64,000 bases of DNA. It comes from Albula goreensis. Lineage: Eukaryota; Chordata; Actinopteri; Albuliformes; Albulidae. A program made the translations under genes and the position numbers. The stretch covers positions 18,433,534 through 18,497,533 of the forward strand of contig CM040764.1 of assembly GCA_022829145.1 (NCBI GenBank), in the 5' to 3' direction. The notes beneath the pieces are model-generated. The model searched no databases. It saw nothing but the letters and a program-made list of their open reading frames with translations, and was not told where the DNA came from. Positions 1-11,484 of this stretch are shown here, one piece after another; the first letter of the stretch is position 1; each line of letters opens with the position of its first letter.

Positions 1-19
1 TCACAAGAATTCAACTCAC

Positions 20-71
20 AGCTGTTTTTCAGGATTTCCAGAACTTGTATCAAAACATCAGGTTGAGTCAT
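20..71 (-). CDS. tut4: tut4 coding exon 6
   Basis: The exon is 52 nt after a gttttttcag acceptor, phase 0 in. It encodes MTQPDVLIQVLEILKNS, aligning with the TUT4/TUT7 segment M(N/S)xPDxLxxVxxxLKxS. A strong gtgagt donor after position 20 gives phase 1. The next exon lies outside the window. Confidence 0.85.
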
Positions 72-3000
72 CTGAAAAAACATTTTAAGAACAATTCGTC
101 AATGAAATTTCAACATTTTCAAAACTTCAGAAGTTTCAGAATTACAAACAGTTAAACTTTCACCTCCAAAACAGCCTGATCCTATCTTGTCCTTTGACCC
201 CTGGACAGTATAACTTTTACTGAGCCATGAGTATCAAAATATGTTAATGTCGTGCAAAAAAAAATAAACTAAACAGAAAACCACTTCATTTCATTAGTTA
301 ATTCACATTAGTTCGCTGTTGAGGACAAGTCGCCACTGTAGAGCTCCAATCTCCAATCTCAAAGTAACAACTTACATAAATTGATGAAATAATTACAAGC
401 CTGAACTGACATCAAGACCTGAAGACCAGAATGCAGATCTCCAGGAAATGGTCTACAACTTACGTTGGAGGGATAAGTGACATCAATGTTGACATCACTA
501 GTTTTGAAGGCGAACTTGGTGAGGCAGGACCCATAGAGCCGCAGGGAGCATGCTGGAACGCAAACAGCTTACAGTCACACGTGGCAGCCATGTTAATTAC
601 AGGAAAACCTTAACCTGCTTACTACAGTGGTGAATTATTCATGTTGACTTCAGCTGCTCTTTATAATGTTTGGAAGTCAGCACTTTAACACACAACATAC
701 TAGTTGGTGTACCCTGTGCCAGCAGACCTAAATTCTGTGACAATAACATTTTACCCTAGGTGAGTAAGTGACAGCTACCTGGCTAACAACTTGACTCACT
801 TGTCAGGACCATTAATTCTGATGTCATATTCAAGATGAGGGAAAACTGGCCTCCTCTCATTGAAGCCATTTGAAATACCTGAGAGCTGCTGCTGTATGAT
901 TTTCTCCATCCTGCTGACGATGTCCTGCCGTACCAGGAAGTCATCCTCGGAGATGCCGTGCTGGCGGACGGCCGTCATCACTGCGGTGTCCACAGCCTGC
1001 AGCTGTGCGGGTGAGGGTGGAGGCAGGGCGCGCAGCTCATTCTCCTCTTGCTTCTCCTGTGGCACCACGTAAAGCTTATTCTTCAGCGACACCATTTCAG
1101 TCTTTACTACATTCATGAAGATCCATACTTAATATTTACAAGTTACGAAATGTCTTTACATTTCTTAGAGATTTTGGCACTAATTAATTAAGTCAAAGGT
1201 TATTGAGCAATGTTGGCAAAAGTGCCTTTCTAAAGATAGACGTGTTGGTGACAGCACATGCTTCAATTAAACCATTTTCCCCAGTCTTAATTGATATTCC
1301 TTGACTAATGCCCTGACTAATTAAAATCTGATTTCTTCACCGTCTTTCGCAATTACTCTGGGGATGACATCAATGATGACAAAGGATTTCTTCTTTTCCT
1401 GAATCTTTCAGGACAGCAGTCTGTCGTCTGCATATTTTTCTCCTGGAAAAACCCCATTCTGTCAACAATGATTAACTGCAATGTTCTCCCCCCACATCAT
1501 GCAAATATGCTGTTCAAAGCATATTTTTGGTCACACAATTGTCAGCTCCATCACTTAAATGTTCTCAAATATTTCAAAATAAGACTCATACAGTATTCAC
1601 TAATGTGAAAAAATATTTGAATGATCAAATACTGCAGATTGCCATGCTGTTACCTAGACCGAGATAACAATGTGAAATTTATATGGATGCAATATATATA
1701 TATATATGAATATATGGGGATTCCTCTCTGCCCCAACTCAAACAGAATCTCACAGAACTGAATTTTCAAATAAATTATTCAAAACAAAATTCAAGTGCTT
1801 TTTTATCATTGAGTTCAGACAGTCAAGATGATGTGTTGACGTTCACACCATTAACATTTACCCTACTGTACTCCAACAGCTTAGCTATAAGCAAACACAT
1901 GGCATATCTCAGGACCAAGAGGCAGCATCTCACCATGATGTTCTTCTTGTGCCTCTTTTCTTTGATGTGTTTATGAGCACCCTGGATGTTCTCCATGTGC
2001 ACTGAGCATAGGCTGCATAGGTACTGGAAATTGGGGTACTCTGGGGAACGCTGTGAAATAAGACACCACACCATTTAATCGTATGTATTTATACTCCTGT
2101 TTTTCCACTGCACAATTTCACAAACCACTCTGATTATTTTCACTTACATAAAGGGCTGACAAAATGTGTAATACTGAAAACAAAGAGGAATTGTAACTAT
2201 GGCAAGACAACTGGGCTCTGGGAACCATCAAAACGAATGAATGATTAAAAAAATGAAATATGTTAAAATTAAATATATAAAATACCTGTAATGGGGGCAA
2301 ATTTGTGAAAAACAGAAATACTTTTACCTAATGTGTTGATGCAGCTGACTGCAACAAATCTTAGAAATATTTACTATTCTTTTAATGGTTTCCTGCAGTG
2401 ATAAATTGTGGCAAATGGGCTTCTCCAATTAAATGCTCACAGTGAATACGTTCCTTGTCTCAGTGACTGGGCTACGTGGTAGGGGCAGAGAGGGTTTGGG
2501 TTATTGGGGTGTAATTCAGGAGTATGAGGCAGGGGGATAAGCTGAACCTTGAGAAGCCGGTGGATGTAGTCTCTGACAAGCCTCTCCTCTGCCTGCTTCA
2601 GGCCCAGCTGCTGCTCAGAGGTCAGAGACTCCTCGTCAAGCTCCCCCTCCGGCCCGACTCCCATCATGGCCTCCACCACAGACGCACTGTCGTCCTCACC
2701 TGCTTCATATGCACACCATCGAACAAATGGGTCGCACGGTCCCCTTAGAGCAATTTTTTTTGTTTTTTGCGAAAGCATATTTTGGTATTGCAAAATCAGT
2801 TTGCATTCTGTAACCTCACATTTCAAGGCTGCAAATACATTTAAAGACCTGCTGCATGACATCCTCATCATTGTACTGTTGGATCAAACTCCTAAAGGTT
2901 GACTGGTTCTTCCCAAGGTTGCCAACTTTTCTACCCAGGAAGTTTTTTTTCTTGCCACTGTTACACTACATTTGTTTTTGTGTGGATTTAGGCCAGGGTC

Positions 3001-3665
3001 TGCTGTGTGGTATGTCAGCATATCTATTATGTAAACTGACATCCAAATTAATTTGATATGATTTAGATTATTTGAAGACGGCACAAAGATTTTAAGCCAT
3101 TTCCCAATCTGACCAGAACTGACTGCTTACAGGAGAAAAGAGATTAGCATTCCTTCCATCCTCTCCACTTCCTTATTCTGGACAACGGGAGTTTCTGATG
3201 CTGCATTACTGTTTGTGAATATTCATGAAGAACTGTGTTCAAGGACAGAACGTTTGTTGCCATGTGCATTACCCTTAGCCGTGCCTTCCAAGAATATTCA
3301 GAATGTTCAACAAATTTTAACATCAGTGTTTATTTTCTATTGTCTTTAATCAAAGCAATGGTCTAAGCATGAGATGGTCACACTGTCCAATCCATCCTTC
3401 AAACAATACATATGAACAGCTGACCCCACTTATATAAAAATCAGCACAGAACTGAAGACACCAGACAGGCACACAATGTCTATGCTTAACCTACCAGGGG
3501 AGCCCTTCAGGTCTGAAGCTGCCTTTGCACTCCTGTTCTCCGATGCGCTGTGCTGGGGGCGTTCTGTACGACTTTTGGCCGCAGAGGGGAATGGCTCCCT
3601 CTCTGCTCCGTTTCTGTGGGGCGGAGCACTATCAGGCCCCTCGGTGGGCTGGGGGGCATCAGGCT

Positions 3666-3701
<36 letters not shown>

Positions 3702-4003
3702 GTCCTGGGCTTGGCCCGGTCCCCGGGGCTGGTCCTACCTGTCAGCCTGCGGGGCTTGGCACGCGCAGGGTCGTGTGTGCTGGGCGCCCTGCCCGGTCCG
3801 TGCCCACTCTGCTTGCTGGAGTCTCGTTGCTCCTCATGAGCTGGGGCTTTGCCCTGGCCGGCGCTCCTGTTGGCAGGTTTGGCGCTGTCCTGGCCTTTCT
3901 GCAGGAGGGAGTCTCTCAGGGGTTTGGAGGACGGGGTTTTCCCCCCTCGGGCTTCCCCACGGGAGGACCTGACTGCTCTCTTCGGGCTCACACTTTCATC
4001 CAT
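20..4003 (-). CDS. tut4: tut4 (zcchc11) terminal uridylyltransferase 4, N-terminal part, six coding exons, continues off the left edge
   Basis: TUT4 adds uridines to RNA 3' ends, including pre-let-7 (with LIN28) and mRNAs with short poly(A) tails, mainly in the cytoplasm. Six minus-strand exons join in phase: 4003-3495 (or 4003-3739), 2699-2548, 2050-1934, 1056-879, 552-464 and 71-20. In order they encode a basic Ser/Pro/Gln-rich head, an acidic linker with a conserved LGLKQAEERL stretch, a C2H2 finger (CSLC...HKHIKEKRH), the LPPPSPAQL linker, and the start of the N-terminal nucleotidyltransferase fold (LRLYGS...SDVNIDV). In this fold the second aspartate of the usual S-D-x-D motif is Asn, as expected for the inactive N-terminal domain of TUT4/TUT7. 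RSPEY, ENIQGAHKHI and LTKFA favour TUT4 over TUT7, and neighbouring shisal2a agrees. The catalytic C-terminal domain and CCHC knuckles are outside the window. The first exon has a reading-frame problem at a CAG tract, described separately. Confidence 0.93.
464..552 (-). CDS. tut4: tut4 coding exon 5 (start of the inactive nucleotidyltransferase fold)
   Basis: The exon is 89 nt, phase 1 in (gcgttccag acceptor) and phase 0 out at a strong gtaagt donor. It encodes CSLRLYGSCLTKFAFK, then SDVNIDVTYPSN. LYGS is the Gly-Ser signature of polymerase-beta-type nucleotidyltransferases. SDVNID has Asn where the catalytic domain has the second Asp, consistent with the known lack of activity of this N-terminal copy. 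It is too short for a 60-residue open frame and was found by homology. Confidence 0.93.
879..1056 (-). CDS. tut4: tut4 coding exon 4
   Basis: The exon is 178 nt, phase 0 in (ccacag acceptor) and phase 1 out (tcag|gtattt). It encodes EKQEENELRALPPPSPAQL and a helical stretch ending in IIQQQLS, matching TUT4 between the zinc finger and the first nucleotidyltransferase fold. The open frame extends past both splice sites, but family alignment places the boundaries here. Confidence 0.94.
1934..2050 (-). CDS. tut4: tut4 coding exon 3 (C2H2 zinc finger)
   Basis: The exon is 117 nt, exactly 39 codons, phase 0 at both ends (ttatttcacag acceptor, gtgaga donor). It encodes RSPEYPNFQYLC through KEKRHKKNIM, including the CxxC and the HKH...H ligands of the matrin-like C2H2 finger found at the N terminus of TUT4/TUT7. 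This is the most conserved tut4 piece in the window. Confidence 0.95.
2548..2699 (-). CDS. tut4: tut4 coding exon 2
   Basis: The exon is 152 nt, entered in phase 1 after gaagcag and leaving in phase 0 at aag|gttcag. It encodes EDDSASVVEAMM, an acidic stretch, then LTSEQQLGLKQAEERL, which matches the linker before the zinc finger in TUT4/TUT7 proteins. The codon split G|GT agrees with both candidate donors of the first coding exon. The acceptor has a poor pyrimidine tract, so its exact base is less certain than the donor. Confidence 0.85.
3495..4003 (-). CDS. tut4: tut4 first coding exon (start codon, basic Ser/Pro-rich head, CAG tract)
   Basis: The ATG at 4003 opens MDESVSPKRAV, which resembles the MEES start I recall for human TUT4. 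The exon is strongly GC-rich in an AT-rich region, which explains the many overlapping open frames on both strands here. The starting frame runs through nine CAG codons (3694-3668) and stops a few codons later. The next frame is open for about 60 codons of acidic and Ser/Pro/Glu-rich sequence after the tract and reaches a donor (gtaggt) at 3494 in phase 1, which is the phase the 2699 acceptor needs. A second donor (cag|gtagga) after 3739 is also phase 1 and would skip the tract. So the exon is either 3739-4003, or 3495-4003 with a one-base register shift. The start is plausible but not certain, because upstream 5'UTR splicing cannot be resolved. Confidence 0.6.
3664..3694 (-). repeat. CAG trinucleotide tract in the tut4 first coding exon, with a one-base interruption
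   Basis: Nine uninterrupted CAG units on the minus strand occupy 3694-3668. One extra C (plus-strand G at 3667 or 3666) follows, and then one more CAG unit. The extra base moves the downstream sequence out of the MDES frame. Upstream the tract reads as polyglutamine. Confidence 0.9.
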
Positions 4004-4391
4004 TGCCCCCTTTGCTCAGCACAGAAGATCTGCTGCTCCACGTTTCAGAGTCACCAGGAATGAGCAACACAGCCCACTGAGTACCTACAGAAAACAAGCA
4101 CTTCTTGAAGTTCACTTCTGCTTATTAAAGCATTTAGGGTATTTAAAAGATGTAAAGCTACACTTACGGATAACTACAGTATGGGTAACAGTATGTTCCA
4201 GATTGACCAATTTCCCCTCCACACTAAAAGTGCAATTTAGTTCATTTGTTACTACACATGACACATCATGAATAATCGTGCTTGGGTGATAATTCAAGCA
4301 ATCTAACGCAGACCAGAATGAGGCAAATAAGCAAGTTGGCTAAAATATGGTCATTTTATGCGCGTACATTTCTCCACGAAATTGCAGTGCT

Positions 4392-4658
4392 TCACGACAA
4401 AAAAAATGAGTTATCGGTGTCTTTAAAGGAAGTACCTTTTGCTTGCAGGACAACATCAACAACATATTTCCATGAGCTGAAATCGTCGGCCAACACGCCT
4501 ATTAGCTTGTTGCATTGATTGTTCTTACAAAACGTCACATTCCTTAAGCAGTCAACATAAATAATTAGCAATAATAATACACACTGCCTACCAAACAATA
4601 GCAAAAGAACAGATGGAGCCGCCATGCAAAGTATGAGCTCGGTAGCCACAAAGGTCAA
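4392..4658 (-). other. possible leader or alternative 5' exon of tut4 with a small open frame
   Basis: An open frame of 88 codons lies about 400 bases upstream of the tut4 start codon on the same strand. An internal ATG at 4625 in fair context opens MAAPSVLLLLFG, which looks like a signal peptide or membrane start. Two possible donors follow: gtaggc just after the hydrophobic stretch and gtactt near 4434. I recognise no family. It may be a uORF in a 5'UTR exon, the first exon of an unknown small gene, or chance. Coding is not established. Confidence 0.2.
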
Positions 4659-4664
4659 AGTTCA
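4652..4664 (+). promoter_or_regulatory. DR1 nuclear-receptor half-site pair
   Basis: AGGTCA-A-AGTTCA, two hexamers in direct repeat with a one-base spacer, matches the DR1 type bound by HNF4, PPAR-RXR and COUP factors. It lies upstream of the tut4 coding region and just 5' (minus strand) of the small MAAPSV frame. Occupancy cannot be judged from sequence. Confidence 0.35.
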
Positions 4665-4769
4665 AAAGGCTGACGCGAAGGGACGGGCTTGAATTTGAGT
4701 GGACAATCACAACACAAAACAAAGGAAACTGGCTAGTTTGCGTTAACATACAATATTAATATTAAGGAG

Positions 4770-5510
4770 CATTACTATTTCATTGTCTTATAAGAAAGTT
4801 CAATGTCTTGACACAGTAGCTAGTTAGCCTAAAACAGAAGTACCCAGCTAGTCTATTTCATTGTCAATAAATATTTACATTGTCTCGTATACAGTTTGTA
4901 ACGTGATGGTAGTGCTTCATGACTGCATGGCTTTGTAGCTAACGTATTAAGTTATCAGTGTCTGCCGACCGGAAGGTGAAACTAGGAAACCAATTCATCC
5001 TAGCTATGAGCTTGTTGATAATGCAAGGAGAAACCCCACTGGCGAGCTAGTAAAGGAAGATATCTAGCCAGATAGGTTCAGCTAGTCTGCATTGTTGAAT
5101 CAAAGCTAGAAAACGTCCTACGAGTCAACGTTCCATGTCTGGCCCAAATATAATATAGTTAACGTTAGCTATGAAGTTTACGGTAGCTAAGAGTGAGTTC
5201 CCAGACTGCTAACTAGTTAGCTAGCAAGCCCCTTAAAAATACGGATATGTTAGCTAATGATAGCTTCCAGCATAGTGATAGCTAATCCCTAGTTGTTGTT
5301 TTGCTAGCTAGCAATCAATAGCTAAGCCTTTCTAGGCATTAGTTAATGATCTCTAGGCTACGCTGTATGTCCAAAAGCAAATCATCATGCATTTAGAAAA
5401 GTGAAAGAAACCACGACTATTATCTTGCCATCTAGTTAGTTGCCTAACAGTAAGCTGATCTTGCGAAGTTTCCAAAATCATGGCTAACGTTAGCTAGCTT
5501 TCTGCATAGC
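4770..5510. repeat. dense GCTAGC / ACGTTAGC / TTAGCTA word cluster
   Basis: At least fifteen short, partly palindromic GCTA/TAGC words occur in about 700 bases, for example around 4820, 4937, 5160, 5208-5227, 5250, 5302-5330 and 5480-5500. They do not form a regular tandem array. Such words recur in fish genomes near gene starts. No coding sequence was seen here. Confidence 0.5.
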
Positions 5511-5719
5511 CCACGCACAAAACAACTCTTGATTCCAGTTTGTGAAATTATGCAGCTTTGCAGAAAGAAAGAAACATATTTCAATGCTTACAAACAGGAA
5601 GGCACTTTACCCTTTTATCCAGAATCCTCTTACTCCAACAGACATTAAACAGTCTCCATCTTCGTGCTGTGTTTTGGTATCATATGTCCAAGGCCCTGAT
5701 AAAAACAGCAGCTACATTC

Positions 5720-5760
5720 GCCATGTTAGGCTGTACACCGCATAGCATTGTGGGCAAGGA
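5720..5760 (-). promoter_or_regulatory. candidate tut4 core promoter (Staf/ZNF143-like and YY1-like motifs)
   Basis: On the minus strand a TTGCCCACAATGC element (5757-5745), similar to the core of Staf/ZNF143 sites, is followed about 20 bases later by AACATGGCGAAT, a good match to a YY1 site. This pair is typical of TATA-less housekeeping promoters and points towards tut4. The YY1 ATG opens a 14-codon frame, so it could be a uORF. A possible leader donor (agg|gtaaag) lies near 5611. The start site itself is inferred. Confidence 0.35.
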
Positions 5761-8700
5761 GAGACGGACAAAGCAGCAGGAGTGTTCTGCCACCTGATTT
5801 CAACTTATCTACTGTAATTGACCAGATTATTTGGCAATAAACAACAACTAACTGCAGAAAAATTCAGCACCTTGAAAGTGCCCGTGCAGTTCTAGAAGCT
5901 GTATAACTAAGTGTTTTAACGAATTGGGTCATAAAATGTATTGCAATGCTGATGGATATTTTCAATGCAAACAGTCAAAACAAAATAGTTAAAAAAGACT
6001 GTCTGCTCTCTACCTGTCTCACCTTTTTCAATGACACAGAAATAATTATCTTGGAAATAGGAAACTCGTCTTGGACCAATGTGTTCATGGTTGTAGACAG
6101 ATGATGTTATTATAATATCAAACATGTCATCAACATGATGGCATATTGTTACTGTAATTGGGTATTGTCTGTCAACAAGCTAAATATGTGCACAGTGTAT
6201 ATAAAGAACTAGATGTTAAACCTCCTGTGGTCAGAGTTTGGACTGAGACAAATTAAACTTGATCTTTGACTCTGCAACAAAATATATATATTCAATATAA
6301 GCATAAATATAGGCAGTCTTTAAATAATGGCACGTCATACTCAGAAACACATCTTTGGTTGACTGGATCATCTGCTCTCATTGGGCAAGTAGCTCCTTTG
6401 GTTCATTGGGCACACACAGTTTGCCCTTTTCATCTGTTAGTATACCCCTCCAATGCAATGACTGCACAGCCAGTTTAAGGACAATGCACTGACAAGCAGC
6501 AGCAGTTAGGCCCTCAGGTGGCACATTGAGCAAAGGCATGTGTTCAGAGTGCAGCTGTGTTCACACTCTACAGGGAAAAATAGTGGAAAGCAGTTTAAAC
6601 TAATTTCATCACTCTCTAGTGACTCCTCATGGCTAGCCACATACCTGGAGTTTTATGATGGAGCGCATGTTGACTGTGTGTTTCCCCAGTTGTAGAGACC
6701 ATGTGTAATTTGTCCTGCATATGGAGTGTGAAAAATAGTAAAGGCTAGTCACCACATAAACCACTGATAGGATCAGAAGAAAAGAGTTAATGTTAAAACA
6801 TGGTTAAAAGGAGGAATTGGTACATTTTACTTGGCTTAAAAAGCATTGAAAAGGCTTACTCCAGCTAAAAGACTCTTCAGCCTCATAGCTGATTCCTCTG
6901 TATACAAATAACTGGCTTTCATCTGTGTCTAAAAAGAACAAAAGGTAGCCGACTCTTGTTGCACTGTCCTAAAAATGTGAATTATGTCAATATATGTTGA
7001 CATCAGCTACTTTCTACTTGATCAGACTCTGATTCTCTGAAATTTTAACCCTCTGGGTCAGCTTTCCAGGCCTTTACAATCTTTGTGGTTTATAAAGGCA
7101 ATAATTTCTTTGTTCCACCTGACAGTAACATTTCTAGGAACTTCTAAAATAAAGAACTGAATTTATTACCAGGGCTTACTTAAAAAGTAATATATATATA
7201 ATGTATTTGTTATGTATTTACATCATTTCACGTGGTTAAGTTTCACTCTTTCAAATGTACAGGCTTCTGACCACCTTTAATATCAACATGTAAAACAAAA
7301 TACTGGAATTAAAGCTGTGTCCATTCATGAGAATGCTATCTAAAACCCATTTACAGTCAGACATCTGGGATATTCACAAACCCAAAACTTGCATTGGAGA
7401 CAGAGATTTTCTGCTAAAATTAGATATTTTGATTTGGGCATGCCTTAGCTTTTTGCAGAAGTTTAAAAAATATGTACTGTATATTGCAGTGTGAAAATGA
7501 ATTGGTGAGTGTTCAAAACTTGCACTTGCACAATCTTATCGCTAGAGGCCGCAACTAAATAATGTTTTATTTTACTTCACAAAAATCCCTCAAATTGTAA
7601 AGCAGTCCACGGCATTTCCGCAAGAATAACTTATTAACACACAGATCTCATACTTAATGATAATACATGTAAAACAATCCAGGTGAAAAATTTTCTGTCC
7701 TATTTCTTAAAAAGATATATATATAAAACCAGCAACAAATAAAAAAGGCTTGGCATCTGATGCAATTATAACGTTGAACATGAAAAAATAAATGTATTGA
7801 AAACAGTTTTGAAAAACAGCTCTTAATTCCAAAAATATTTGAATTTCCAAAATAAATAAATAATAAAACAAATTAAGTGCAAATATTTTAGACAGAATTA
7901 GCTGGCGTGAAACAAAACAAGACAACAGACTGTAGGCTGTTACAGTATAGGCACCATTTATTAGGTGAATTTAGAGAAACTGCATATTGATCCTTGAAAT
8001 GCAAATAACTGCATTTCTGCATATACAGTGTTCTCTCAGCTTTGATCTAGTGTTGTTTAGAAAGCTCAGATGTCTGATGAGTGTGTACAAGTGAAAGTCT
8101 TCTAATACGATTCTGTTTGCTAGCTGACTGTTTTGGTACCAATCCAGTGTGATTTAAGTTCTTTAATGTGTGTTAATGCTATTGTTTGTAGCTGGCTAGA
8201 TGGGAAAATAGTTCAGTTATCGTCTGGTAGCAGCAAAGAACCTCATTTTCTTAATGAAAATTCAAAAAACTGAAAATGTTGACATTTTCTCATGAATACT
8301 CATAAAATCTCAAAACACCTAAGAGTGCCCTCCTAAGAAACATTTATACTCTTTCCTCCACTGTGCAGTTCTAAACAAATTCATATGATATAACTGTGAT
8401 CTAGATCTAGCCATGAAGGCCACGCTTGCCTTCATTGCCACTCTTGCCTTCATGTTCATGTGTTGCCTTTCAGAAATGAGAAAAAAAGACCTTGAGGAAG
8501 ATTGAGCAGTAGTAACATTTCCTGAGATTTGCACTCTGAGTGGTGACTCACCCAGCCAATATCAGGTGGAGAAGCACGATGGCTCATACGTATGCCTCAT
8601 TAACCTCTGTATTCCAAAGCAAGACAACAAACAATGAAGGTAACGGCAGTCCAAAACACATCGACTGTCCTGATTGCCTTAATCTTGAAACTTCCACAGA

Positions 8701-11484
8701 ACCAAGATGGCAAACAGAAACTAAAAAAAAAAATCTCACTAGAACTGCAAAAAGAAAAGCACGCAATACAATACAATAAAAAAAGAAATACAATTACAAT
8801 GCGATACAATACACAGAGGATGTATTCTGTGCCTTAATTTAGGCTGGATCCAAAATGATAGAATCTAAAATGGCAAAAAAAGAGGTGAATTATACGATGG
8901 ACATTGAAAATGTTCACAGCCACAAAGTACAAAAAGTGTAGAAAATCTATACAATACACAATGGAATTAAAATACATTGTGAAAGTCTGGTTTGTGACAG
9001 GGATTCAGAGAAGTTTTGTGAAAACATTTTTTGGATGTGTTGTGATAAAAGCCTTAATTAATCTTGCAGCATGGTTTTGTCAGCCTTGATTCTGGGCTTA
9101 GTTACTCCTTTATGCATTACTAAAGGGTCCTGCCTCCCCACTGGAAAAGTGCCAAAATCCACAAAAGGTGTTTATATAAATACAAATGAAGTAGCAGAGC
9201 AATTGTATACCTATTCCCTCCACTCCCCACTGGAAATAATTTCCTCTTTCACTATCTACACTGTTTGGCAGATTCAGTTCTGATTTCAAAAGCATTCAGC
9301 CGAGCAGTGCTCTGAACCGCTGTGTATAGGATGTAGATGTGGTTTCAGGACTTTTATAACTATGCAGACTGGACCAAAGTCACTGCTGTCCCCTGATGGG
9401 AATACTCAGGTTGGCCTGGTTAAGGGTGCAATTTAACATTTTATAATTGCCAAGCCAAGTTTCAAAATATTACATTTAAAAAAGAAAGAATGCAAGGCGT
9501 ATGTGCAAGACTTATCTGACTGGAAAGCTCTTGTACACAGAGCTTTTATAAATATTTTATCAATAAAAAATATGACACAGCAATAAATATGTTAGTTTGT
9601 GTATTTAATGAGTAGGATGATTAATAACATCACAATCATAAACAGTGAAGAACATAAAACATTGTAATGCTGGTGGTATTGCAATTGTCAGTGTAGAGAA
9701 AGGATTAAGGCTTGTTTGTCTGTCTGCCCCTGCAGCACTGCGGCAGACTGGAGACCTGTCCAGGGAGTCTCCTTGTCTTTCATGGGATAATCTCATATGG
9801 TATCCAAATGCTGATTGGAAAACATGAGCACAGATTTTACTGTCAAATGTGGAGGCTCACAATGTGCTCTGATTGTGCCCCAATGACGATATTATGATGA
9901 CAGGATATGCATTTAATGTCAGGTGTGACTGGGGCCTGTTATGAGAGTAAATGGGAAAGAAAAGGCTTTTGTTTGACTGGCAGGTGCTTCATCAGTTTTT
10001 AAAGCCACAGGAATCACAGAACAAGTGTATTCTTTTTCATATTTACTGTATATATGAATTAAAAAATTAAACTAAATTTAAAAAAACATTTGTGCCTGTA
10101 TTTGAGTTAATATTTTAAAAACAGTTTCTATGCTTGATTATTTGTTGTTCCCATCAATTATATTTTCTTGCCCAGTCATATTTATAGGCTTGTCACATCT
10201 CCACAATGTCCTCAATCAATTCAGCACATTACACAGAAGCACATTCTCTTCCTGCAAAGGAGAGAGATCCACTAACTTAGCTGCACAGATGCTGTGCTGG
10301 AGGAGTGCAGTTATGCAGCCACAGAATTGACCAGAGCAGTTTTGCCTCCCTTATGAGTGCTCATTAAGCCACCAATCATTTTAAAAGCTTTAACTGTCAA
10401 CCCTTTGGTTGCCTAATTTTTATAACTTTTAAAATGCCTGTTTAACTGTCACCCCCTTGCCCTTTAAATTGTGAGCTAAGAGTGCTAAGATGTTCTAACT
10501 TATTTGTGTTATCCGCCGGGAAAATGTGCCGCATTGAAAGAATCCTTTGGAGGTCACCTACTGTGCCACCAATGGACCTGTCAGATACCAAAGTTTTCAT
10601 TATTACAGTGTATGAGGAGAGAGACTCTGGCTGGGACTCAATCAGCTTTCGCCTTTTACTTTTACATAAAATCGAATAGGCGTGTTATGCTTTACAGCTT
10701 TGGAGATAATTTTCATGATGGCTGAACTTGCCAGACTTTCTTGATGAAGATAAAAATGAGTACATGTATTTAATTGTAAGCCAAAATAATGAAAATGATT
10801 CAAATGTCCCAAAATTAACCCAAGCCAATATCTTATATTTAATATATCTTTATATTTATGTCGACCATGTAACTGCCTCCTGTCCTTCTCCTCACTCCTC
10901 TGCAGCAGCTCCACGAACATTGCGATGGCTCTACATGAAAATCTTTTTCAGCTACATTTGATCCTCTCAAAAGGTCAGCCATGCCATACAGCACGGACCC
11001 TCCACAGCCTTGAGCCCACAGCACCAGTGGCAGGAGACTGCATGTATTGTACTACTGGCTCACTCACTCATTATTTTGTAAACACTTTCATTTCTGGAGT
11101 CTCTGGCTGTCAGCCATCTGACGGAAATTATTTTGCTGCTGGAGATTACACCCTCCTGATTCCCAAGGTCAAGATGAGTCAGGCCAACAGCGACAGTCAT
11201 TACGTGAACTTGATGACCCAATTATCAAGGCTAATTTTCCCCTAACAATGATCAAACATGTCTACATATGAGCCAGGTTATTTTATTACAAATAGCTAGC
11301 TGAGACCTAAGAAAAACAGTTTCATAAGTGGCCCACATTTTCCCACATTGTCATGTCATATGCTGTCAAATACACTAAATACATGCAATGTCAATATCTT
11401 TTCAATGTATGTAGTTGATTTTAAATAACACTGTATCTGTTTATCACATTGAAAACACAACTGTTTCTCTTTTAGCACAACTCT

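Noticed and set aside
3476..4063. Long plus-strand open frames (up to 195 codons) over the tut4 first coding exon
   Set aside because: They are antisense shadows of a GC-rich coding exon. Composition, not homology, keeps them open.
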